Virus record (IMG/VR): IMGVR_UViG_3300028794_000198 | Span: 1-64,000 of that record | Reading direction: 5' to 3' (one strand) | Length of the DNA stretch: 64,000 nucleotides | From: a virus | In this document: one piece after another, positions 32,170 through 38,642 of the stretch | How positions within the stretch are numbered: the stretch's first letter is position 1 | Layout of the letters: each line of letters starts with the position of its first letter | Made by a program: the position numbers and the translations under genes | The notes under the pieces: model-generated | What the model was told of the DNA's origin: nothing | What the model saw: the letters and a program-made list of their open reading frames with translations, nothing else | Database searches by the model: none

Positions 32170-32373
32170 TCAGGCGATGGGCGCGCCGCACCACGTGCAG
32201 CGCGGCGCGATGCTGTGCGGGGCGCCGCGTCCGTGGCGTCCGCGCTTGTGGAGGTATCGCATGCGTGCGGCGTAGGCCCGCGAGTAGACGGCCACGTACA
32301 GGCTGTGGAGGCCGCCCGACTCGCGCCTGAAGCTGCGGATGTGGCGGTAGGCGAACTGCTGCACACCGTTCAC
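32170..32373 (-). CDS. Small basic protein with Zn knuckle, 67 aa
   Basis: GTG 32373 has GGGAGG 7 nt upstream. Basic, Tyr/Arg-rich (SLYVAVYSRAYAARMRYLHKRGRHGRG) with a C-terminal CTWCGAPIA. It may bind nucleic acid. It follows the glycosyltransferase gene. Confidence 0.5.
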   Translation of the reverse strand: MNGVQQFAYRHIRSFRRESGGLHSLYVAVYSRAYAARMRYLHKRGRHGRGAPHSIAPRCTWCGAPIA

Positions 32374-32386
32374 GTGGCGCCTCCCG

Positions 32387-33070
32387 TCAGGCGGGGATGG
32401 TGGCACGTTCGGTGAGCAGTGCCCGGACCGTATCCGGCTGCCCGGTGGCGTCGACGTACCGCTGACACAGCTGCCCGTTGGCGACGTGCTGGGGTGTGCC
32501 GTGGCCAACCTCGGGCGGGTGCCACAGGTGGGTGATGGTGCCCTGGTGAGCGACGGTCGAGCCGAGGAGTGCGTCGGCGGCGATGCGGTACGCGGCATCC
32601 TCGAAGCCGTAGGCGACGAACCGTTCGTCCATGCCGCCCGCTGCCCACCAGCTCGCGGGTTGGATGACGAGGACGCCGCCGGTGGCCCATTGGTGTTCGA
32701 GGTCGACCGCACAGTCGGAGGCCGGCGCACCTGCGAGGTAGTCGGCGGTGCCGTGCCGTGAAAGGCCCCGGTACCAGGTGTACGGCAGGTGCAGCACGCC
32801 GTCCGTAGCCGCCTCGATCGCGGCATGCAGGGGCTCGCGCTCGGGGAGGGTGTCGGCGTCGCAGAGGACGACGACGTCTGCCCCGGCTGCCTGCGCCTGC
32901 CGGACGCCTTCGTTGCGGCTTCCAGCGCGGGAGAACGGTGTGTGCCCGCTGTCGACGTCGAGGGGGATCGCGTCGGGCAGTAGCTGCCGCAGGTGGGCGC
33001 GGACGTACTCGTGGTGGGCGTTGCGCTCCGGGGTGCCGGGCCGCCACGGGATGACGACAGCGACGGTCAC
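32387..33070 (-). CDS. GT2-type glycosyltransferase, 227 aa
   Basis: GT-A fold: TVAVVIPWRPGTPERNAHHEYVRAHL is the usual N-terminus, SRNEGVRQAQAAGADVVVLCDADTLPE carries the D-x-D for metal and nucleotide-sugar, and WATGGVLVIQPASWWAAGGMDERFVAYGFEDAAYRI is the acceptor-side GGxDE..GxED. It looks complete. It is last in the sugar cassette. The donor and acceptor are unknown. Confidence 0.88.
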   Translation of the reverse strand: MTVAVVIPWRPGTPERNAHHEYVRAHLRQLLPDAIPLDVDSGHTPFSRAGSRNEGVRQAQAAGADVVVLCDADTLPEREPLHAAIEAATDGVLHLPYTWYRGLSRHGTADYLAGAPASDCAVDLEHQWATGGVLVIQPASWWAAGGMDERFVAYGFEDAAYRIAADALLGSTVAHQGTITHLWHPPEVGHGTPQHVANGQLCQRYVDATGQPDTVRALLTERATIPA

Positions 33071-33085
33071 GCGCGGCTCCTTCCT

Positions 33086-33484
33086 TCAGAGCCACATCAC
33101 GGCAGCGGCATTGATCGCCAAGTGCATCGCGTTGTCCGCAATGATCAGTAGCCAGACGGCCAGCCAGACCGGTCGGTCCTTGTGGTAGCCCGTCGCCGAG
33201 CACTCCGACCACGGATGCCAGTAGGAGCGCGGAGCCAGGAAGTTCTTTGCCCACACGACGTGCCGCGCTAGGCGGTAGTGATCGATGACCGCATGGGTCA
33301 CGACGATGACCGCGAGCGCGACAGGCGACCGGGTGACGAGCAGGAATGGCAGGCCGTAAGTAAGCGCGTGCGCCCAGGCTGGCCACCAGCGCTTCGTCTT
33401 CTCGTTGGCCATCCAGTCGGATTGCAGGACGTAGTCCCCGAAGAGGTGGGCGAGGAGTAGGCCGAACGCAACCTCACCGGTCAC
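33086..33484 (-). CDS. DUF3307-family membrane protein, 132 aa
   Basis: The sequence EVAFGLLLAHLFGDYVLQSDWMANEK is the DUF3307 signature (LLxAHxxGDYVLQSDxxxxxK). Further hydrophobic segments and ADNAMHLAINAAAVMW complete it. GTG 33484 overlaps the methyltransferase stop. The role is unknown; placement in the sugar cassette could mean membrane attachment or transport. Confidence 0.85.
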   Translation of the reverse strand: MTGEVAFGLLLAHLFGDYVLQSDWMANEKTKRWWPAWAHALTYGLPFLLVTRSPVALAVIVVTHAVIDHYRLARHVVWAKNFLAPRSYWHPWSECSATGYHKDRPVWLAVWLLIIADNAMHLAINAAAVMWL

Positions 33485-34071
33485 AGGGCCCGCCACACCG
33501 ACCATGGCCGGTCGGCTTCGACGCGCTCCATCTTCAGCTTCGCGGCTAGCTCGTCCTGCCGCTCACGCGCCCAGGTCGTGACGCCGAGCCAGCCGTGCCC
33601 GTCCGACGGCTCATCCGACACGGGCCAGTCGAGGGCTAGCAGGCCGCCCTTCTTCACCACCGCACGCAGGTTGCTGACGAGTTGCTCACCGGTCGCGTAG
33701 TCGTGGTGGATGAGCACGGCGAGGCAGTACGCGGCGTCGAACTTGCGGCGGCCGAGATGCCTCCCGAAGTCGGAGCCGTCGGACTGGAACGTGGTGAGGC
33801 CGGGGTCGCGTTCGGCGAGCGCCGCAAGCATGCGCGGAGAGGCGTCGACGCCGGTCACGTCGTAGCCCATGGCGCGGAGCGGAATGGCGACGCGGCCGTC
33901 TCCGCATCCGAAGTCGAGCACCCGCGCTGCGGCAGGAATATCGGCGGCGAGGAGGACGGCCTGCGCCCGCCCGGATGCCCGGTAGGCATCCTCGGAGATG
34001 CCGCGCGTGGGGTGGATGGCGCCAGCCGCTTCAGGCTGGTCCCACGCCTTGATGACGTCTTCGGCGCTCAC
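33481..34071 (-). CDS. Class I SAM-dependent methyltransferase, 196 aa
   Basis: SAM motif I VLDFGCGDGRVAIPL (about residues 50-64), followed by VTGVDASPRMLAALAERD and DAAYCLAVLIHHDY, is a typical Rossmann methyltransferase. It overlaps both neighbours by 4 nt. In this context a sugar O- or N-methyltransferase is likely, but the substrate is inferred from neighbours only. Confidence 0.85.
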   Translation of the reverse strand: MSAEDVIKAWDQPEAAGAIHPTRGISEDAYRASGRAQAVLLAADIPAAARVLDFGCGDGRVAIPLRAMGYDVTGVDASPRMLAALAERDPGLTTFQSDGSDFGRHLGRRKFDAAYCLAVLIHHDYATGEQLVSNLRAVVKKGGLLALDWPVSDEPSDGHGWLGVTTWARERQDELAAKLKMERVEADRPWSVWRAL

Positions 34072-35321
34072 GACTTCCTCCCTACGCGGATGGTGGTGAC
34101 ACCCGACTGATCCGGCATGTAGCCGTGAGGGTCGATAACGACCGAGCCGGGCGGGAGGCGCAAGTGCAGGAACGCATCATGCCGGGTGGCGATCACGATG
34201 ACGCCGGGCTCGTCGGGGGCGAAGGTGCCACCGCTGTCGACGTGCGGATCCCAGTGCTCCACGTCGAGGTCGCGCGCCCGAAGCTGGTGGGCGAGAAGCA
34301 GCCCAGCGGAGCCGTTCACGAGGCTGACGTTGGGCTTGTACGCCTTGCCGAGGATGCAGATCGGCAGGCCGCTCATGCGGTGCCAGTGCTCAACCAGATC
34401 GGCCAGCCACGCGGACTGCTGCTCGCGGGCGTCGGAGACGTAACCCATCAGGTCGACGGACAGGTCAAGGCGCTGGGCCAGCCAACTCATGGCCTGGTTG
34501 TCGCGGGGGTGGCAGGCTCCAGAGTCGCCCATGCCGCCGCGCATGTAGGCCGGCGAGGTGATGCGGTCGGTGGCGAGTGCGAGCCCATCGGCGACTTGGT
34601 CGCAGTCGGCGCCGGTTTTCTGGCAGATCTCCATGACCATGTTCGCGAACACGATCTTCATGGAGACGAAGCAGTTGTAGGCAACCTTCGTCAGCTCGGC
34701 GGACTCGATCGACACGGCATGCACGGGCCGGTCATGCACGGTGCGGTACAGGTCTGCGATGTCGGCGACAGCTCCAGCGTCGTCGCTGCCGAGGAGGACG
34801 AACTCGGGGTGGAGGAAGTCCTGCACGGTGGTCGACATGGCAATGAAGTAGGGCCCGTAGACGAGTCGCACGTTCGGCCCGCACAGCGGGGCGAGGTAGG
34901 CGCGGGTAGTGCCGGGCAGCATGGTCGAGATGACGACCAGGGTGATCTGCTTGTCCTGCGCCTCGGCTGCCTGGGCGACGTCGCGGACGGCTTGAATGAG
35001 GTAGCCGTACTCGAAGTCGACCGGCTCGTCGATGATCGGTGTCTCGCCGCCGTATCGCGGGTCGTGCGGGGTCTGCACGGACACCATGACGATGCCCTCG
35101 CTCGCCGCGACCACGTCGGACGGCGAAGGGGCGAGGATCATTCGGGAACCGTTGAGGAGTTCCTCAATGCCAGCCTCTTCCGGCGGTGGCACTTGTCGGT
35201 TGAGGATCTGTTGCGGCCGGGGCGAAGGGTCGTAGCCGACGATGTGATGCCCGCCATGCTTCTCCATGGCGAGCGCACACGTGAGCCCGAGCTTCCCGAG
35301 ACCGATCCAGCCGAGCCTCAT
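34068..35321 (-). CDS. UDP-glucose/GDP-mannose dehydrogenase family, 417 aa
   Basis: Oxidises a nucleotide sugar to a uronic acid. MRLGWIGLGKLGLTCALAMEKHGGHHIVGYD is the NAD-binding start (G-x-G-x2-G); SIESAELTKVAYNCFVSMKIVFANMV is the central helix; the presumed catalytic Cys is in GDSGACHPRDN; ILGKAYKPNVSLVNGSAGLLLA begins the C-terminal domain. Length fits. ATG 35321 is preferred over the longer open frame. Exact substrate (UDP-Glc, UDP-ManNAc or other) cannot be told. Confidence 0.88.
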   Translation of the reverse strand: MRLGWIGLGKLGLTCALAMEKHGGHHIVGYDPSPRPQQILNRQVPPPEEAGIEELLNGSRMILAPSPSDVVAASEGIVMVSVQTPHDPRYGGETPIIDEPVDFEYGYLIQAVRDVAQAAEAQDKQITLVVISTMLPGTTRAYLAPLCGPNVRLVYGPYFIAMSTTVQDFLHPEFVLLGSDDAGAVADIADLYRTVHDRPVHAVSIESAELTKVAYNCFVSMKIVFANMVMEICQKTGADCDQVADGLALATDRITSPAYMRGGMGDSGACHPRDNQAMSWLAQRLDLSVDLMGYVSDAREQQSAWLADLVEHWHRMSGLPICILGKAYKPNVSLVNGSAGLLLAHQLRARDLDVEHWDPHVDSGGTFAPDEPGVIVIATRHDAFLHLRLPPGSVVIDPHGYMPDQSGVTTIRVGRKS

Positions 35322-36100
35322 CCGGCCGCCTCCTTCTTGCGTAGGACGGCCGCGAGGTATTGGCCGGTCGGGGTGAGGTATTCGCATCGCTCAACAGCGA
35401 ACAGGTCGCCGAAGCGCTGTTCCAGACGGTCGCGGCTGTACCAGTCGGCATATTCCCCGACCTGGTCGAAGTAGCGGACGAAGCGTTCGAAGCCCGGGTC
35501 GGTGGTGGCGTCGTCGGGCGGCTCGGTGCCGGTGGCCTGGATCCAGCCGCGGTCGGAGTAGAGCATCAGCCGGGCGACGCCGTCGGGCCGGAGGATTTGG
35601 TGGGCGCGTTCCATGACCTGGCGGGCCCACGGGATGTGGTGGAGGACGCCGTTGCAGTGGAACACGTCGTAGCTGCCGGGATCGGCTTCGATGTACGGCG
35701 GTTCGCCGAGCGCGCGGTAGATCGTCAGCGCGGGCTGTTCGGCGATCCGGTCGGCGTACAGGCCGAGGACGCGCACGGCGAGGTGCAGGTTGTCGACGCT
35801 GATGTCCGCGAGGTCGACGCGGTTCCCGGCGAGGGCGAGCTCCAGGGCCTCGACGCCGACGCCACAGCCAAAGTCGAGCACATCCTGGCCGCCGGGCTCG
35901 TCGAGGCCCATGAGGTCGCGCCATAGGCCGTCATGGTTGCGCCAGCCGCCGTAGCGGGTGGCGCGCATCTGCTCGACCAGGGCCCGCAGTTCGTCGTCCG
36001 GCTTTGCGAGCAGGTCGGCGGCGGGGATGTAGCCGACGTCGTCGACGGGCGGACGCGACCATGCAGCACGCTGCCGTTCGAGGAAGCCTTCGTCGGTCAC
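35318..36100 (-). CDS. SAM-dependent methyltransferase, 260 aa
   Basis: GTG 36100 overlaps the GT2 stop by 4 nt. SAM motif I is VLDFGCGVGVEALELALAG (about residues 74-92), with DVFHCNGVLHHIPWARQVMERAHQIL as the post-motif region of small-molecule methyltransferases. Preceding residues (YIPAADLLAKPDDELRALVEQMRATRYGGWRN) form an N-terminal cap. Probably acts on a sugar or glycolipid. Confidence 0.85.
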   Translation of the reverse strand: MTDEGFLERQRAAWSRPPVDDVGYIPAADLLAKPDDELRALVEQMRATRYGGWRNHDGLWRDLMGLDEPGGQDVLDFGCGVGVEALELALAGNRVDLADISVDNLHLAVRVLGLYADRIAEQPALTIYRALGEPPYIEADPGSYDVFHCNGVLHHIPWARQVMERAHQILRPDGVARLMLYSDRGWIQATGTEPPDDATTDPGFERFVRYFDQVGEYADWYSRDRLEQRFGDLFAVERCEYLTPTGQYLAAVLRKKEAAG

Positions 36101-36750
36101 CGGGCCTCCGTGGCGATCAGGGCGCGAAGAATCGTGACGTCGGCGGCTCGGGCGGCTTCCATGGCGGGGCTGCCGTAGTCGGCGGTGCGGTAGCCGGCCA
36201 GTGATTCGGCGCGGGTCTGGTCGTCGTGTCCGCCCGTGAGGTCGGCCCGGTCGTGCAGGATTTCGATGTCGACACGTTCGTGCCGGTCGAGGGACTGACC
36301 CAGATATTGGATCCACGAGTCGCAGTGCGGCGACAGGGAGACGTGCCCGAGGCAGTCGGTCCAGGCTGCGGGCCAGATCGGGAAGGTGTTGCAGGTCGCG
36401 ATGTCGTTGCTGCGCGGCCACAACGCGCCGGGCTCCTGTTCGCGGACTGCGGCGTCCCAGCCTGGCGTGAGCATGCGGGCGTCGTCGTTCCACAGCATCA
36501 GCCACTCGCCGTCAGCCTGCTCGGCGAGCCGGTTGACGTACTCGTGCAGCCGCGGATAGCCGAAACGTTCCGGTGCTGTCCAAGTGCTGGCCTGCCACGG
36601 GAGTTCGGCGTTCAGTGTGGCCTCGTCGTCGGGGTCTGCGGCGACGAGGATCTGAATGCTGCCGGGCCGGTCCGCGAGGTCAAGGAGGCTACAGATGGAC
36701 TCAACGAGGGCCTTCGGCCGGCCGCGGGAAGGCAGCAGGATCGAGATCAA
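36097..36750 (-). CDS. GT2-like glycosyltransferase, 217 aa
   Basis: TTG 36750 is the start that fits: ISILLPSRGRPKALVESICSLLDLA is a classic GT-A N-terminus, and the frame before it is Arg/His-rich antisense. ILVAADPDDEATL, WLMLWNDDARMLTPGWD (DDA in place of DxD) and DIATCNTFPIWPAAW complete it. TTG 36750 overlaps the stop of a 17-codon leader (TTGA). First enzyme of the sugar cassette. Confidence 0.8.
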   Translation of the reverse strand: MISILLPSRGRPKALVESICSLLDLADRPGSIQILVAADPDDEATLNAELPWQASTWTAPERFGYPRLHEYVNRLAEQADGEWLMLWNDDARMLTPGWDAAVREQEPGALWPRSNDIATCNTFPIWPAAWTDCLGHVSLSPHCDSWIQYLGQSLDRHERVDIEILHDRADLTGGHDDQTRAESLAGYRTADYGSPAMEAARAADVTILRALIATEAR

Positions 36751-36800
36751 CCGGCCACCGTCCCGCGAGTGGGGATGATGACGAGCAGGTCGTCGGCCAT
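36747..36800 (-). CDS. 17-codon leader resembling a GT2 N-terminus
   Basis: ATG 36800 has a strong GGAGGCCCGCGCC leader and reads MADDLLVIIPTRGTVAG, then stops, overlapping the TTG start of the GT2 gene. The segment LLVIIPTRG is itself how many GT2 glycosyltransferases begin. It may be a coupling leader or the remnant of another glycosyltransferase. Too short for confident calling as a protein. Confidence 0.45.
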   Translation of the reverse strand: MADDLLVIIPTRGTVAG

Positions 36801-36812
36801 GGCGCGGGCCTC

Positions 36813-37106
36813 CTAGTAGACGGTGAGGATGCCCGCCCTGTAGACGGGCGTTTCGGTTCCTGCCGCCCAGGTGATCCACACGCTGTATTCGCCCGCAGTG
36901 AGCGCGGTGGTGCCGCCTGCGGGGCCGACGAGGATGCGGGCCCAACTGGTGGCCCATTCGCCGTTGAACCAGTCGCTGGTGCCCGGGTTGCCGCTGGTGG
37001 CCATGAACGCGAACTTGGGGGCGACGGCCACGTTGATGAGGCTGCCGGACAGGCGGGAGCTGGCGGAGATCCGCACATATTCGGTGCTGGTGGCGGCTAT
37101 CTCCAT
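36813..37106 (-). CDS. Small virion-associated beta protein, 97 aa
   Basis: MEIAATSTEYVRISASSRLSG, then WARILVGPAGGTTALTAGEYSVWITWAAG and YRAGILTVY, is closely similar in layout to the protein at 38358 (STEYLHVPA..ARILVGPD..LELAAGDYRVWINLDPP..RKAGILSVT). The two are probably paralogs. Likely a head-fibre or tail accessory protein from context. Confidence 0.7.
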   Translation of the reverse strand: MEIAATSTEYVRISASSRLSGSLINVAVAPKFAFMATSGNPGTSDWFNGEWATSWARILVGPAGGTTALTAGEYSVWITWAAGTETPVYRAGILTVY

Positions 37107-37945
37107 GGCCTGCTCACCGCCCATCCGCTGACGGGGTGCCCGAGTTGCACGTCGACGTCGATGGTGGCGCCGACAAGAGCGGCGGTGAGCGTCGAGCCGC
37201 CGGTGAGGGCTGCGCCGGTCATGGCGGTGATGGCGGGGGCCGCAGCGCCGAGTGCGGCGTCGGCGGTGAGGTCCGCTGTGACGATGGTCCGTGCGGTGGC
37301 GGCGGCGGCGAGGGTGGTGTCGCTGGTGAGGGCGGCGGTGGCGAAGAAGGTGGCGGCGGCCGTCGTGGCCGTGTTGACGTTGTCGAACTCGGTGAAGTTC
37401 GTGGTGCCGTTGTTGCGGTAGGAGTACAGGTCAAGGGCGCACGTGTTGCGGGTGGTTCCGGCGGTGATCCATGCGGGGGTGGCGAGGGTGCGCCGGTTCG
37501 TCCACGTGCTGCCGTCGGTGCTGGTGTCCCAGTACACGTTGGTTCCGTCTTCACGGAAGCGGAGCCACAGGTGTGTGACGGCGCTGTAGGTGAGGACGGT
37601 GGCGCCCGCATCGGAGTAGGCGACGTTGGATTCGAGGCGCAGCGTCCCGGCAACGGTGTTGATGTTGAACGCGAGGTTGGTGCCGTCGGTGACGTTGATG
37701 ACGGAGAACGCAGTCTGGGCTTCGACGGTGGCACTGGCCGCGGCTGCCGCGGTGGGGACTTGCAGGTAGACGCTGCTTCCGGCGAGGGTCCACACCTTGG
37801 CGGTCTGGTAGCCGGAGTAGTTGCCTGCAATGCAGGGGATGTGGGCGCGTCCGCCGGTTTCGGTGCAGCCGCCGTAGGCGTTGCCCCAGTCGGGTCCGAT
37901 GATGTTGTCGTTGAAGTTGTCTACGAGGGTGGCGATGAGTGCCAT
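37097..37945 (-). CDS. Putative fibre/lectin-like protein, 282 aa
   Basis: MALIATLVDNFNDNIIGPDWGNAYGG and a beta-sandwich-like core (LWLRFREDGTNVYWDTSTDGSTWTNRR) resemble concanavalin-type lectin modules. The C-terminal third contains repeat-like ATAALTSDTTLAAAATA motifs related to those of the 559-aa protein, joined to VQLGHPVSGWAVSRPW. It probably contacts host surface glycans. Confidence 0.7.
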   Translation of the reverse strand: MALIATLVDNFNDNIIGPDWGNAYGGCTETGGRAHIPCIAGNYSGYQTAKVWTLAGSSVYLQVPTAAAAASATVEAQTAFSVINVTDGTNLAFNINTVAGTLRLESNVAYSDAGATVLTYSAVTHLWLRFREDGTNVYWDTSTDGSTWTNRRTLATPAWITAGTTRNTCALDLYSYRNNGTTNFTEFDNVNTATTAAATFFATAALTSDTTLAAAATARTIVTADLTADAALGAAAPAITAMTGAALTGGSTLTAALVGATIDVDVQLGHPVSGWAVSRPWR

Positions 37946-37958
37946 GCCGCCTCCTCAG

Positions 37959-38342
37959 CTACGCGAGGGCGAGCGTGAGGGTGCCTGCGGCGATGCGCAG
38001 TTCGTCGCCCGCTGCGACGGTGCGGCTGGTGCCGACGGCCCCGTACCAGAAGCGGATGGGGGTGCCTGCGGAGTCCCAGATTTCTACGCCCACGACAGTG
38101 CAGGCGGGCATGCCGGTCCAGGAGAGGTCAGCACTGTTGGAGGTGGCTCCGCTGCTGGCGGCGGCGACGGTGAGGGTCTTGCGGGCGTAGGAGCCGCCGG
38201 TGACCTCGGTGCCTGCGGTCGCGTCGTTGCCGTTCGCGGTGACGAGCGCGACCTTGAGGGGGGCGGTGGGGGCGGTGGTGGTGTTGCCCATGAGCCAGTC
38301 GAGAGCCCTGTTCTCGGCTGTATTTGAAAGGTTGTCGCTGAT
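37959..38342 (-). CDS. Tail fibre-family protein, 127 aa (ATC start?)
   Basis: Alignment with the family form (..SDxLENxxLDxLLGNTTxTAPTxxxVALxTA..) suggests the product begins ISDNLSNTAENRALDWLMGN. The codon for I is ATC 38342, with AAAGGGGG about 7 nt upstream and no ATG/GTG/TTG between it and the in-frame stop of the upstream gene. ATG 38291 is the conventional alternative but lacks a Shine-Dalgarno. Similar to the 132-aa protein at 40340. Confidence 0.7.
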   Translation of the reverse strand: MSDNLSNTAENRALDWLMGNTTTAPTAPLKVALVTANGNDATAGTEVTGGSYARKTLTVAAASSGATSNSADLSWTGMPACTVVGVEIWDSAGTPIRFWYGAVGTSRTVAAGDELRIAAGTLTLALA

Positions 38343-38357
38343 GAGACTCGCCCCCTT

Positions 38358-38642
38358 TCAGGTGACGGAGAGGATTCCGGCTTTGCGGACGACGTTTTCG
38401 GCGCCGGGCGGATCGAGGTTGATCCACACCCGGTAGTCGCCTGCCGCAAGTTCGAGGCTGCTGTCGGGGCCGACGAGGATGCGGGCGGCGCCGCTCACCC
38501 AGTCCGCGGCATGCCATTCACCGTCGGCGGGATCACTGCGGTGGGCGACGACGGCGATCCGCACCGGAGTACTTCCGGTGTCGACGCCGGCCGGGAGGGT
38601 CGCAGGCACGTGCAGGTATTCGGTGGAGGAGGCGGGGATCAC
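38358..38642 (-). CDS. Small virion-associated beta protein, 94 aa
   Basis: GTG 38642 overlaps the fibre stop by 4 nt. VIPASSTEYLHVPATLPAG and ARILVGPDSSLELAAGDYRVWINLDPPG match the paralog at 36813. Probably a small structural protein attached to the fibre or head. Confidence 0.7.
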   Translation of the reverse strand: MIPASSTEYLHVPATLPAGVDTGSTPVRIAVVAHRSDPADGEWHAADWVSGAARILVGPDSSLELAAGDYRVWINLDPPGAENVVRKAGILSVT

